The notes under the pieces are model-generated. The model searched no databases. It was not told where the DNA came from and saw only the letters and a list, made by a program, of their open reading frames with translations. Of a DNA stretch of 28,899 nucleotides, positions 1-6,556 are shown in pieces; within the stretch, counting starts at the first letter, position 1; the number at the start of each line of letters is the position of its first letter. The stretch comes from a virus: positions 1 to 28,899 of IMG/VR virus record IMGVR_UViG_3300034118_000910; one strand, given 5' to 3'. The translations under genes were made by a program, and so were the position numbers.

Positions 1-321
1 CGCGGCTTCCTTCCAAGTGGAACGTTCTTGGATGATACCGCGCAGGCGATTACAGCCTTCAGTGCCGGTGAGTGTGGCTTCCTGTTCGTCGCAACCACGG
101 CGGAATATGCAATCATCTTGTTTGAGTGCGCAGGCACGCCATCGCTGACCAGCATTTCTGCAAGCGCCAACGTGGTGCTGACCACGGGCATCCTTTCAGG
201 CACGACCGGAACCGACGCGCGGCTCAACATCTCAATCGATACCTCAACGCGAATTGTTTACATCGAGAACCGCCTTGGCGGATCGATTACGTTGCGCTGT
301 ATCCTGTTCGGAGGCTATTGA
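1..321 (+). CDS. Virion/tail-type protein, C-terminal part (5' end outside window)
   Basis: The frame is open from base 1 and ends at TGA 319-321, giving 106 visible residues with no stop. A TTG at 28 is in frame, but the coding-like sequence continues upstream of it, so I read this as the tail end of a longer gene. The visible part is rich in Gly, Thr, Ser and Ala with alternating hydrophobic residues (for example LTTGILSGTTGTDARLNIS), as in beta-structured C-terminal domains of phage tail or fibre-like proteins. It lies directly before the lysis region, where tail genes commonly end. The last base of its stop is the first base of the next ATG, so the two are probably translationally coupled. 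The family is not identified; the virion role is inferred. Confidence 0.6.
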   Translation, partial: RGFLPSGTFLDDTAQAITAFSAGECGFLFVATTAEYAIILFECAGTPSLTSISASANVVLTTGILSGTTGTDARLNISIDTSTRIVYIENRLGGSITLRCILFGGY

Positions 322-428
322 TGTCTACGGACAAAGCGGGCGCGCTTGGCTGCATTCTTGGCGCGATCATAGCAGCCATATTTGTTGGCATGATCTGGCT
401 CGGCGTGAACCTCATCTCGAACATGTAG
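321..428 (+). CDS. 35-residue single-pass membrane protein
   Basis: This short gene starts at an ATG that overlaps the preceding TGA by one base (TGATG), which is the main support for it. The product has a short polar N-terminus (MSTDKAGALG) followed by about 20 hydrophobic residues (roughly 10-30, CILGAIIAAIFVGMIWLGV) and a tiny polar tail. No function can be assigned from sequence. Its size, single helix and place upstream of the endolysin make a holin/pinholin or other lysis accessory possible, but that is a positional inference. Confidence 0.55.
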   Translation: MSTDKAGALGCILGAIIAAIFVGMIWLGVNLISNM

Positions 429-453
429 TTCGATCTTCACAAGCAGGTGTTAC

Positions 454-1008
454 ATGGAAGAAGCGCCGGAAATGGTGGCGGCTGACGTATGCGTTTTGCG
501 TATGCGCCTTGCCAGCGTCGTGGATAATCAAGCATCGCAAGCGATCTTTGAACACTTCCCGATTTACAAGCAGTTGAACCTGATCAGCAAGGGCGGACAT
601 GCCAAGCGGCAGATGGATGCTTATGTCGATGAGGTCATCGAGCACGCGCGCAGGCTGAAGCGCGTGCTGGACGAAACCGCGCTGCAAGATGCCAGCATGA
701 TCGACATCTATCGCGGATGGCCGAAGTTCAATCCATCCGCGCAGCTTCCCGCCCCTGAACCAGAAGCCCCGCTCTTGCCTGCCCCTGATGCGCCAGAAAA
801 TCACTTTGCAGACTTGATGTTGGCGGATGAGACAGCCGACGACGCCAAGACGCGTCTGTCACAACGTCTCAAGGAGCTGCGTCACTACCTCATCGCCCCG
901 GAAATCAAGGTCAACGAGGACGGCTCTGTCGGCCTCACGGGCGAGGAGCAAGCGGAACTGCAAGACCTCGAGCGAAGGCAGACGCTGGGGCGCTGGCTGG
1001 AAGCCTGA
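454..1008 (+). CDS. Conserved-type phage protein of unknown function, 184 aa
   Basis: ATG start with a weak purine-rich AGG upstream. The protein is soluble: a helical N-terminal half with many charged residues (residues about 1-100, including KRQMDAYVDEVIEHARRLKR), a proline/alanine-rich spacer near 105-125 (PAPEPEAPLLPAPDAPE), and a helical acidic C-terminus (GEEQAELQDLERRQTL). There is no signal peptide or membrane segment. It is the first of a run of plus-strand genes leading to the endolysin. I do not recognise the family. The linker and two helical parts would suit a small scaffolding or adaptor role, but nothing in the sequence proves it. Confidence 0.7.
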   Translation: MEEAPEMVAADVCVLRMRLASVVDNQASQAIFEHFPIYKQLNLISKGGHAKRQMDAYVDEVIEHARRLKRVLDETALQDASMIDIYRGWPKFNPSAQLPAPEPEAPLLPAPDAPENHFADLMLADETADDAKTRLSQRLKELRHYLIAPEIKVNEDGSVGLTGEEQAELQDLERRQTLGRWLEA

Positions 1009-1034
1009 CGCCCTAAACTGAAAGGCTGGGAACA

Positions 1035-1442
1035 ATGGATGACGATTTCAATGAGCGCTTCAAGGCGCTCAAGCGTGAATTGCGTGAGGTTGCGGAGGAT
1101 TTTGAACAACTGCGGAAACGCAAGGCTAACGGAGAAGACGTGGAGCAAGTAGCTGCGAAGGTCACAGCCCTCGAATCCGAAATGAGGGTGAAGCTGGCCT
1201 CTCTCCAATCCGATAGCCAGGAAGTCCGGCACAGCCTCCAGAAGCTGATTGAGACAATCGAGCATTTGCGCACCGACTTGTCAGTCCACAAGCGTGAAGT
1301 CGCGCAGGTGCAGGACAGCCAGAAAATCAACGGCTGGTCACGAATTCCCGCTTTTGGCTGGGCGCTTATGGCCGTGGGTTGCTTCGCGGTGATGCAGCTT
1401 GGCCTGGAACGCTGGGCCGAGTTTCAAGGGGTGGGGCGTTGA
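1035..1442 (+). CDS. Coiled-coil protein with C-terminal membrane anchor, 135 aa
   Basis: Residues about 5-100 form a nearly continuous charged heptad-like helix (FNERFKALKRELREVAEDF, and later LIETIEHLRTDLSVHKREV). One hydrophobic segment follows at about 109-125 (FGWALMAVGCFAVMQLGL), then a short tail, so the protein is probably tail-anchored with the coiled coil on one side of the inner membrane. The stop codon overlaps the TTG start of the next gene, which also encodes membrane helices and a coiled coil, so the two may act together. No family is recognised. Some phage proteins of this plan are annotated as putative holins or membrane-associated virion proteins; I do not commit to either. 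Confidence 0.7.
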   Translation: MDDDFNERFKALKRELREVAEDFEQLRKRKANGEDVEQVAAKVTALESEMRVKLASLQSDSQEVRHSLQKLIETIEHLRTDLSVHKREVAQVQDSQKINGWSRIPAFGWALMAVGCFAVMQLGLERWAEFQGVGR

Positions 1443-2452
1443 GAGCCCCCACGAAAGCAGAGTGGGCGTCTGCTGGCCGGTGGGTCAGGGATCACGCTCC
1501 CGCGTTCACCGTGTCCTTCGTGACGTTCTCGGCGCTCTGGGCCGCTGTCGTGGTGGCGTGCCTGACGCTCTACGTCTGGGACAGCCAGTTCTACTCCAGC
1601 CTCGCGCCGCCCGGCATGGAAGCCAGCTTCATGGCTGCGGGGATCGTGTTCAGGACGTTCGTCATCTTCGGCGGTCTGGCAATCGTCTGGATGAAGACCA
1701 ACAAGCTGAACCCCGCTGCCGGCCGCACGCTGCGCTTCATCTGGGTTATGGGGCTTGTGGCTTGCGGTGTCGCGGCGCTCGGCTTCGTCACCGAGGGCAA
1801 TGACTACCATTACCGCAAAGGCGCCGCGATCACGCAGACGGAAAGCGCATCGACGGAAAGCGCCGACACGATCATCGCGCGTGCCGAAAAGGAAAAGGTG
1901 GCGATCCGCGCCGACCGTGACCAGTTGGTAGCAGCCGCGCGTCAGTCGATGAACCTTGTCCTTGATGACGGCAACAGCAAGAATGATGACGTCTCGAGCT
2001 ACGAGAAAAACATCGCGCAGTACCAGACCGAGGCGCAAGCCAAGCTGGACGAGCAGGACGCGAAGATTGCGGCCGCAGAGACAGACCGCCTCGGCGCACG
2101 TCAGCAGGCGACGGAAGCCGCCATTGGCGATCCGGCCTTGCCCGCCGTGTTCCAGGCTCCCGCGCGCTATTTCCCCGGCTTCGATGGCGTGACCTTCCGG
2201 GACATGTTCGCGCTGTTCTGGGTAATCCTGCTCGAGGCGTGCGGCTCTGTCGGCGCGCAAGCCTTGCTTGCGGTCCAGATGGGTATGAGCAAGCGCAAGG
2301 AAGCGCAGGAAAACGGCGCAAAGGGCGGGCGCACCACATCGCGCCGCCGCCTGATCGAAGACATGCGCAAGGCGCGAACCGAAACCAAAGCCGATCTCTC
2401 GGAGGACAAGAACGATGGCGATAGAAATTCTCCGCCGAAGGCCGCCGAGTGA
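1439..2452 (+). CDS. Polytopic membrane protein with central coiled coil, 337 aa
   Basis: I chose the TTG at 1439 because it overlaps the preceding stop and has AAGGGG about 9 bases upstream; the open frame before it runs inside the previous gene. Hydrophobic segments lie near residues 25-47, 60-82, 95-115 and 265-290 (DMFALFWVILLEACGSVG). Between the third and fourth is a long charged region of about 130 residues (AQYQTEAQAKLDEQDAKIA) that looks coiled coil. The C-terminus is basic then acidic. The last 38 bases overlap the endolysin gene. The layout (three helices, large extramembrane coil, one helix, charged tail) is clear; the function is unknown. It could be a virion-associated or lysis-accessory protein. 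Confidence 0.75.
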   Translation: MRAPTKAEWASAGRWVRDHAPAFTVSFVTFSALWAAVVVACLTLYVWDSQFYSSLAPPGMEASFMAAGIVFRTFVIFGGLAIVWMKTNKLNPAAGRTLRFIWVMGLVACGVAALGFVTEGNDYHYRKGAAITQTESASTESADTIIARAEKEKVAIRADRDQLVAAARQSMNLVLDDGNSKNDDVSSYEKNIAQYQTEAQAKLDEQDAKIAAAETDRLGARQQATEAAIGDPALPAVFQAPARYFPGFDGVTFRDMFALFWVILLEACGSVGAQALLAVQMGMSKRKEAQENGAKGGRTTSRRRLIEDMRKARTETKADLSEDKNDGDRNSPPKAAE

Positions 2453-3581
2453 GCTGTATCCGTCGAAGGCCGCGCTAGACCTTATCCGGCACTTCGAGGG
2501 GCTAAGCCTCACGGGATACCTCGACCCTATCGGCATCCCGACCATCGGATACGGCAGGACCGGGCCGGTCGCGGTTGTCGGCAAGCGCATCACGCTCGCT
2601 GAAGCCGACGCACTGCTTGACGAAGACGTGGCACGACACGCGCAGATTGTGCGGGACCAGATCACAGTGCCGCTCACGCAAGGCGAGTTCGATGCCCTCG
2701 CAAGTTTGGTCTTCAATCTAGGCTATATACCCAAAAGCCTGAAAGCTTGCCTTAATGGCGGCGTGACAGACGCGGGCAAGGTGATGACGCCAGGCAGCTA
2801 CGGCTCGGCGCTGTTGCAGTTCCCGCGCAACTGCCGCGCAGGTGGCAAGCCGCTCAAGGGCCTCTACCGGCGAAGGCTGGCTGAGGCGTGCCTGTTCTGC
2901 GACCTCCCGTGGGAGAACGCCTGTTCGATCAGCGTGGTCCAGCTATCTGTCGATGACGCTGGCAAGATCGACACGAACGAAAGCACGTCTCTGGAAGACA
3001 CCCTCATGCGTGCGCGGCTCGACACGTCGAAGCCGCCCGACACGTCTCACATTCTCAAGAAACAGTGGTCCGAACTGATCGCGAAACAAGCTGAACCCCC
3101 GACCTCTGTGATTGAGGCGGAGGGCGATGCGGAGCCAGCGGAGAAGCAAGCCCCCCAGCCCAGCCCCCCTCCGCTGGTATCTGCGCCCGTTCCTGCGCCG
3201 CCGAGTGGTCCCGTGGTCGCAGGGCCGGCGGTGGTGGTCCCGGCTCCCCAGCCGCCACCGCCGCCGGTTAAGCCTGCGCCGCCGCCACGTTTGCCAGATC
3301 CGCCCGTTCCCATCGGCCAACAGACCGGCGCTGTAGACGCTGCGAGAAAGTCGGAGGAGTGGTCATCATCTGCCAAGTCGATGATCTACTCCCGCCGATT
3401 TTGGGGCCTTCTCCTGGTTGTGGCGGGCCGTGTGTGGATGCTCAAAACTGGCAGCAACGCGGTTCTTGGGGCTGTTTCTGATCCGCTCGTGATGGAGATG
3501 TTCTCAGGCTTCATGGTCATGGTGATCGGGGAAGCCGTCCAGCACTGGGGCGAACGCAAAGCGACACGGCCTCTCAAATGA
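2415..3581 (+). CDS. Endolysin: GH24 (T4-type) lysozyme with proline-rich linker and C-terminal membrane hairpin
   Basis: Peptidoglycan muramidase for host lysis. Residues about 17-165 match glycoside hydrolase family 24: E28, D37 and T43 in HFEG...YLDP...TIGYG have the 9- and 15-residue spacing of the T4 lysozyme triad (Glu11, Asp20, Thr26). Residues about 210-310 are a very proline/alanine-rich linker. After it come two hydrophobic segments near 329-344 and 362-378, flanked by basic residues, resembling a small holin-like hairpin. At 388 residues it is more than twice a plain GH24 endolysin. There is no N-terminal signal or SAR segment. ATG 2415 follows GGAGG at 2401-2405. The spanin gene follows with an ATGA overlap. 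The enzyme call is firm; the role of the membrane hairpin is inferred. Confidence 0.92.
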   Translation: MAIEILRRRPPSELYPSKAALDLIRHFEGLSLTGYLDPIGIPTIGYGRTGPVAVVGKRITLAEADALLDEDVARHAQIVRDQITVPLTQGEFDALASLVFNLGYIPKSLKACLNGGVTDAGKVMTPGSYGSALLQFPRNCRAGGKPLKGLYRRRLAEACLFCDLPWENACSISVVQLSVDDAGKIDTNESTSLEDTLMRARLDTSKPPDTSHILKKQWSELIAKQAEPPTSVIEAEGDAEPAEKQAPQPSPPPLVSAPVPAPPSGPVVAGPAVVVPAPQPPPPPVKPAPPPRLPDPPVPIGQQTGAVDAARKSEEWSSSAKSMIYSRRFWGLLLVVAGRVWMLKTGSNAVLGAVSDPLVMEMFSGFMVMVIGEAVQHWGERKATRPLK

Positions 3582-3880
3582 TGGCGCTGTGGATGGGCCT
3601 GCCACAATGGGCGCGCACTGCGCTCATGTGGTGCGGCGCGCTGTTCATGATGGCGCTAACCGGCAAGTTCCTGCTGTCGCAGCACGACAAGCGCATCCGC
3701 AGGGAAGTGAACGACGCGCGCGACATCGAAGCCGCGCAGGTAGAGTCAGAAGTCCTCACCCAGATCACGGAAAACACCAATGAAGTCGTTCGCGAGGCTG
3801 ACGCTGTGCGCAGCCATACCGCTGTTGTCGAGCTGCCAGACGGAACCAAAAGCCTCCCCGAATATCATTTCCGCGACTAG
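3578..3880 (+). CDS. Rz: i-spanin (Rz-like), inner-membrane spanin subunit
   Basis: The 100-residue product has an N-terminal membrane anchor at about residues 8-30 (ARTALMWCGALFMMALTGKF) followed by a charged, helical periplasmic domain (KRIRREVNDARDIEAAQVES), the standard plan of Rz-type spanins. The ATG overlaps the endolysin stop (ATGA). Its 3' third overlaps an out-of-phase lipoprotein gene beginning at 3780, the hallmark Rz/Rz1 arrangement. Spanins join inner and outer membranes and complete lysis after the endolysin has degraded the wall. The length is somewhat shorter than lambda Rz (153 residues). The call rests on architecture and context rather than sequence identity. Confidence 0.82.
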   Translation: MMALWMGLPQWARTALMWCGALFMMALTGKFLLSQHDKRIRREVNDARDIEAAQVESEVLTQITENTNEVVREADAVRSHTAVVELPDGTKSLPEYHFRD

Positions 3881-4055
3881 CGGGGCGGTGTGGAAGGAAG
3901 TGCTCTGCACCACGGGGACGCCGATCCTGATCTCGCGCGGCGACGTGCTGACGCTCCCGACCGCCGAGGCAATCGGGGACCACAACAACGCAATCTTCTG
4001 CGCTTGTCCGGAGAAGCGGCCTCCGGCGTTTGATGCCGCCATTTGCAAAACATAG
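3780..4055 (+). CDS. Rz1: o-spanin (Rz1-like) outer-membrane lipoprotein
   Basis: The 91-residue product starts with a lipoprotein signal peptide (MKSFARLTLCAAIPLLSSC) whose lipobox L16-S17-S18-C19 would make Cys19 the lipidated N-terminus; Gln at +2 predicts outer-membrane sorting. The gene begins inside the i-spanin gene in another frame, overlaps it by 101 bases, then extends well past it. Unlike lambda Rz1 it is not proline-rich. It has an LTLPTAEAIGDHNNAIFCAC segment that I associate with small lipoproteins in alphaproteobacterial lysis cassettes, plus extra cysteines. It is predicted to pair with the 3578-3880 product across the periplasm. Confidence 0.82.
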   Translation: MKSFARLTLCAAIPLLSSCQTEPKASPNIISATSGAVWKEVLCTTGTPILISRGDVLTLPTAEAIGDHNNAIFCACPEKRPPAFDAAICKT

Positions 4056-4065
4056 GAGACTTGAC

Positions 4066-4302
4066 GTGAACATTCTCGGGCTGGAAATCACAAGCAAGGG
4101 GGGCGCCGTGAACTGGATGAATGTTCGCCGGTTCTTCTACGTCGCGCTCGCAACCTGGCTGGTCGGCGTTCGCCTGATCGGCCTGAACCCGTTCGATGAC
4201 AAATCCATCGGGCTAGACACCATCCTCGACGGCCTCGCGCTGTACGCCGTCTGGCTGATCGTCTGGCACATGCTCTGGTCGCTGCGTCCGAAGTTCAGCT
4301 AA
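4066..4302 (+). CDS. Small two-helix membrane protein, 78 aa
   Basis: I place the start at GTG 4066 because AGGAG at 4054-4058 sits at the right distance; the same frame is open earlier, but that part overlaps the o-spanin. The product has hydrophobic segments near residues 24-42 (RFFYVALATWLVGVRLIGL) and 56-73 (LDGLALYAVWLIVWHMLW), with a short loop containing NPFDDKS. It directly follows the spanin pair. A holin role is reasonable by topology and position but unproven, and the window offers several rival candidates. Confidence 0.65.
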   Translation: MNILGLEITSKGGAVNWMNVRRFFYVALATWLVGVRLIGLNPFDDKSIGLDTILDGLALYAVWLIVWHMLWSLRPKFS

Positions 4303-4304
4303 CC

Positions 4305-4526
4305 TTGCAGGTACGTGTAACCAACCCGGCGATGCTCGGCGCTGTCGCGCTGTGTGTCGCCGGGGCCATCGGCGCGTGGGCGTTCGTGGCCGGCCATGCG
4401 CATGACTGCGCGGCGCGCTGGGCTGAAAGCGGCCTGCGTGTGACCTACCGGGATGGGCAGTGCCTCGTGGAAGCGGGCGGGCGGTTCTACCCTGAACGAG
4501 TTATTCGGGTGCATGTGCGCCAATGA
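4305..4526 (+). CDS. Small membrane-anchored protein, 73 aa or 64 aa
   Basis: The frame opens with TTG 4305 two bases after the previous stop; ATG 4332 (MLGAVALCVAGAIGAW) is an alternative, and neither has a good ribosome binding site. The product has one hydrophobic N-terminal segment (about residues 10-29) and then a small polar domain with two cysteines (HDCAARWAESGLRVTYRDGQCLVEAGGRFYPE), probably exported with a disulfide. The stop overlaps the ATG of the next small gene, which supports real translation. The function is unknown; the position in the lysis cluster is the only clue. Confidence 0.6.
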   Translation: MQVRVTNPAMLGAVALCVAGAIGAWAFVAGHAHDCAARWAESGLRVTYRDGQCLVEAGGRFYPERVIRVHVRQ

Positions 4527-4615
4527 GATACGTGCCGTTTCTCAAGACGCTGTTGCTGGTCATCTCGAGCGCAAGCGCGCTGGTATGGTTCGCTGTGGTG
4601 CTGGAGAGGTTGTAG
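4523..4615 (+). CDS. 30-residue single-pass membrane peptide
   Basis: An ATG at 4523 overlaps the TGA of the preceding gene by four bases (ATGA) and the frame ends at TAG 4613-4615. The peptide is almost one membrane helix with a basic N-terminal flank (MRYVPFLKTLLLVISSASAL, then VWFAVVLERL). It ends two bases before the stop of the convergent minus-strand operon. The exact overlap makes it more likely than chance, but so short a gene cannot be assigned. A small holin, antiholin or membrane regulator is possible. Confidence 0.45.
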   Translation: MRYVPFLKTLLLVISSASALVWFAVVLERL

Positions 4616-4617
4616 GC

Positions 4618-4938
4618 TCACCGCTCCCCGCTCCCCGCTAGTGCTGCGGCGCGCTCAAACGCTGCTACGGAGATGTTGACGGGTGACAGCGTGCCGTCTC
4701 CGTCACCGACAATCAGGTAGCCTTGTTCGGCTATGTCGGCATCGTCTTTCCAGTATTGCCATTCGTCGCCAAACGGCACCAGCGCCTCCCGTAGCCTCGC
4801 ATTCTCCCGCTCCAGCTCGGAGAGGCGGGCGGCTGCGGCGCGGAAGATTTTGGCGTCACTGTATTTTGAACCAAAACCCTCATCTGCCGCGCCCGCCATA
4901 AAGTTAAGCTGAAACACAATCTCACTCGTCGTGCTCAT
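4618..4938 (-). CDS. Small phage protein with a leucine-zipper-like helix, 106 aa
   Basis: Last gene of the 4618-9186 minus-strand chain. I chose the ATG at 4938-4936 because it overlaps the preceding stop by four bases; the longer open frame upstream is arginine-rich shadow sequence. The product has an N-terminal part (STTSEIVFQLNFMAGAADEG), a strongly helical centre (AAARLSELERENARLREAL) and a C-terminal portion with an acidic DGDG segment. Short helices of the ELERENARLREAL type are common in small early phage proteins. No family or function is recognised. Confidence 0.7.
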   Translation of the reverse strand: MSTTSEIVFQLNFMAGAADEGFGSKYSDAKIFRAAAARLSELERENARLREALVPFGDEWQYWKDDADIAEQGYLIVGDGDGTLSPVNISVAAFERAAALAGSGER

Positions 4939-5267
4939 GCGCGGGGGTCCTGTGCTGCGGGAGGGGCGGGGAGAGGCGTCAGCCGCGCAACGACCGTGTC
5001 GATAAGATCGACCGCCTCGTATTCGCCCTGTTCGGTGAGGTAGGACGCCAGCTTGTTGAGCTTGTCGATCAGCTCTGGAGATACGCGCGGAGGCATCGCG
5101 TCGAGATACGCGGTGACGGCGGCGGGAACAGCGTCCTTCATGAGATGCTTCAGCGCAGCCTGCACGCTCCATCCATGATTGGTGCGCTTGAGTAGGTCGC
5201 TTGCATCGTAGCTAGTGAGACTGGCGCGCAAAGCCGCCTCCAGCGCGCGGGGGTGGGGGTGGGTCAT
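4935..5267 (-). CDS. Small phage protein of unknown function, 110 aa
   Basis: The start overlaps the upstream stop and its stop overlaps the next ATG, four bases each, so the frame is well fixed. The protein is soluble and mostly helical, with segments such as AALKHLMKDAVPAAVTAYLD and PELIDKLNKLASYLTEQGEY and an alanine/proline-rich end. It has no recognisable motif, no cysteine cluster and no membrane helix. It belongs to the minus-strand early-type operon of small proteins, where host-takeover or DNA-metabolism accessories are frequent. Confidence 0.72.
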   Translation of the reverse strand: MTHPHPRALEAALRASLTSYDASDLLKRTNHGWSVQAALKHLMKDAVPAAVTAYLDAMPPRVSPELIDKLNKLASYLTEQGEYEAVDLIDTVVARLTPLPAPPAAQDPRA

Positions 5268-5440
5268 CGGGTGTCCTCGCTTTCAAGCTCAAGCAGGTCA
5301 GCGATGGCTTTGTCCGCAGTGGCGCCATATCCCATCAAAAAATCTTCGTCGTTGTCGTCCCCCTCGCGAAACGCGACCCAGTCGAACTGGCGAATTGGGA
5401 TCGGCGGGTGGACATACTCGGTGATGATCTTGCGGCTCAC
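5264..5440 (-). CDS. Short conserved phage protein (PPIPxRxFDW type), 58 aa
   Basis: I choose GTG 5440-5438, which overlaps the upstream TGA by four bases and has GGAGG just upstream; the longer open frame would lie inside the HNH gene. The product contains HPPIPIRQFDWVAF followed by an acidic stretch (REGDDNDEDF) and GYGATADKAIADLLEL. From general knowledge, small phage proteins with a PPIPxRxFDW part and a G-x-TxxxAIADL end recur in many phages and are annotated as hypothetical. The role is unknown. Confidence 0.75.
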   Translation of the reverse strand: MSRKIITEYVHPPIPIRQFDWVAFREGDDNDEDFLMGYGATADKAIADLLELESEDTR

Positions 5441-6171
5441 TCCCCACCTCCTTCCGCCAGCGCCTGAAGTGCGGCGCGTGTTGAACTGACGCCAAGCTCG
5501 CGCCTGATCCATTTCTTCACAGTCTCTTGGTGAACGCCCACGGTCGTGGCGATCTCGGAAACCTTCATCCCAGATCGAGCAAGCCGCATGATTTCTTTGT
5601 GGTCAGCGACAACCCTTGTGTTCACTCCCTGCTCGGCTGGCGTTGCCCAGCGGCAATTCCCAGGCTCGTAGTTGCCGTTATTGTCGATGCGGTCGATGGA
5701 ATGCTTGGGTGACGGTTTAGGCCCCATGTCATCGGCAAAGCATTGTCCGCCGCTGCGAACGCCGTCGCCGTTCAACCAGCGATCACAGACCGTGATCCCG
5801 CGTCCACCATATTGATGGTAATTGCGGTTGCCGACTTCATAGCATCGACGCCGGATGTGCTGATGCGTGTAATAGAGCGGGTGATAATGGTCGAACTGTT
5901 CAGGGTTTCGCACCTTGAACGGATGGTTCTGACAGCCGCAGCTTTTGGTGTTGCCAGTCCGCAGGTGGTTTGCAGATATGGCCTTCTCCACTCCGCAGTC
6001 ACACTTGCAATTCCAGAACGCTACAGGCCCATGTTTCTGCATTCGGCTTGGGGCTTTTTCGATGACTGTAAGCATTCCAAACCTGATGCCACGCAGGTCA
6101 GGTGTCCACCTTCCGCTCGGAAGCTGCATCATGGGCGCCCGCTGGCGAGTTGTTGTTTCGCTGGCGCTCAT
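5437..6171 (-). CDS. Zinc-ribbon / HNH-type endonuclease with C-terminal HTH
   Basis: Residues about 28-82 carry a Cys cluster (NCKCDCG ... NTKSCGC), a zinc-ribbon-like part seen in phage HNH/AP2-type homing proteins. Residues about 120-190 have the pattern GGRGITVCDRWL ... FADDMG ... SIDRIDNNGNYEPGNCRW, typical of phage HNH-related endonucleases. The C-terminus (RLARSGMKVSEIATTVGVHQ, then ETVKKWI) looks like a helix-turn-helix. The three-part build of 244 residues suits a free-standing homing-type endonuclease or DNA-binding nuclease. Both ends overlap neighbours by four bases, so it is fully embedded in the operon rather than an obvious intruder. Catalysis and target are not determined here. 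Confidence 0.85.
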   Translation of the reverse strand: MSASETTTRQRAPMMQLPSGRWTPDLRGIRFGMLTVIEKAPSRMQKHGPVAFWNCKCDCGVEKAISANHLRTGNTKSCGCQNHPFKVRNPEQFDHYHPLYYTHQHIRRRCYEVGNRNYHQYGGRGITVCDRWLNGDGVRSGGQCFADDMGPKPSPKHSIDRIDNNGNYEPGNCRWATPAEQGVNTRVVADHKEIMRLARSGMKVSEIATTVGVHQETVKKWIRRELGVSSTRAALQALAEGGGE

Positions 6172-6440
6172 TTTGCAAGTTCCTGCAATTGCACCAGCGA
6201 ACGGCGGGCCTTGTCGATGAGAATGCCGTAGCCACCTTCAAAGTCGGCGTGGTCGTATTGATCCTCGTCCAGCTCTGCGCCTGTCTTCTGCGCGGCGATG
6301 TCAGCCAACACTGACGCGCACTCCAGCAGCGCGGGGAGGGCGTCATGCAGCGCAACCTCCTCGTCCATCATTGTAAAGCGATGCGCCGTCGCCTTGGCGC
6401 GCAACTCTCGCAGGCGCGCGATTGCTTCACTTGCACTCAC
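6168..6440 (-). CDS. Small phage protein of unknown function, 90 aa
   Basis: I use GTG 6440-6438, which overlaps the stop of a 39-residue upstream gene (GTGA) and has AGGAGG at the right distance; the open frame before it is inside that gene. The product begins SASEAIARLRELRAKATAHR and is helical and acidic, with a distinctive EDQYDHADFEGGYGILIDKA stretch. There is no signal peptide, membrane helix or metal site. It looks like the small helical accessory proteins common in phage early operons. Confidence 0.72.
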   Translation of the reverse strand: MSASEAIARLRELRAKATAHRFTMMDEEVALHDALPALLECASVLADIAAQKTGAELDEDQYDHADFEGGYGILIDKARRSLVQLQELAK

Positions 6441-6556
6441 GGTTTCCTCCTCACAGGCCACAGCCACACCGCCAGGAACATCACCACGCCCACAGCAGCC
6501 ATCGGCGCGGCGAGCATGACGCTTTCATAGAGGAGGTCGATCTCGGCGGGGGTCAT
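6437..6556 (-). CDS. 39-residue single-pass membrane protein
   Basis: ATG 6556-6554 overlaps the stop of the methyltransferase gene by four bases and its TGA overlaps the GTG of the next gene by four bases, so it fills exactly the space between them. The peptide starts MTPAEIDLLYESVMLAAPMA, continues with a membrane helix (AAVGVVMFLAVWLWP) and ends with basic VRRKP, predicting a cytoplasmic C-terminus. The function is unknown. Confidence 0.6.
   Translation of the reverse strand: MTPAEIDLLYESVMLAAPMAAVGVVMFLAVWLWPVRRKP

Noticed and set aside
1424-2716. 430-codon open frame on the minus strand
   Set aside because: It runs antisense to two well-supported plus-strand genes, its translation is Arg/Ala/Leu-rich without motifs, and long antisense frames are common in GC-rich DNA.
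2943-3320. Arg/Gly-rich minus-strand frames opposite the endolysin linker
   Set aside because: They are the complement of a proline-rich coding region, where CCG/CCC codons read backward as Gly/Arg codons. No independent support.
4611-4640. CGCTCCCC direct repeats at the meeting point of the two convergent blocks
   Set aside because: This is a short repeat inside the 3' end of the 4618 gene, with no hairpin or T run, so no terminator or att site can be claimed.
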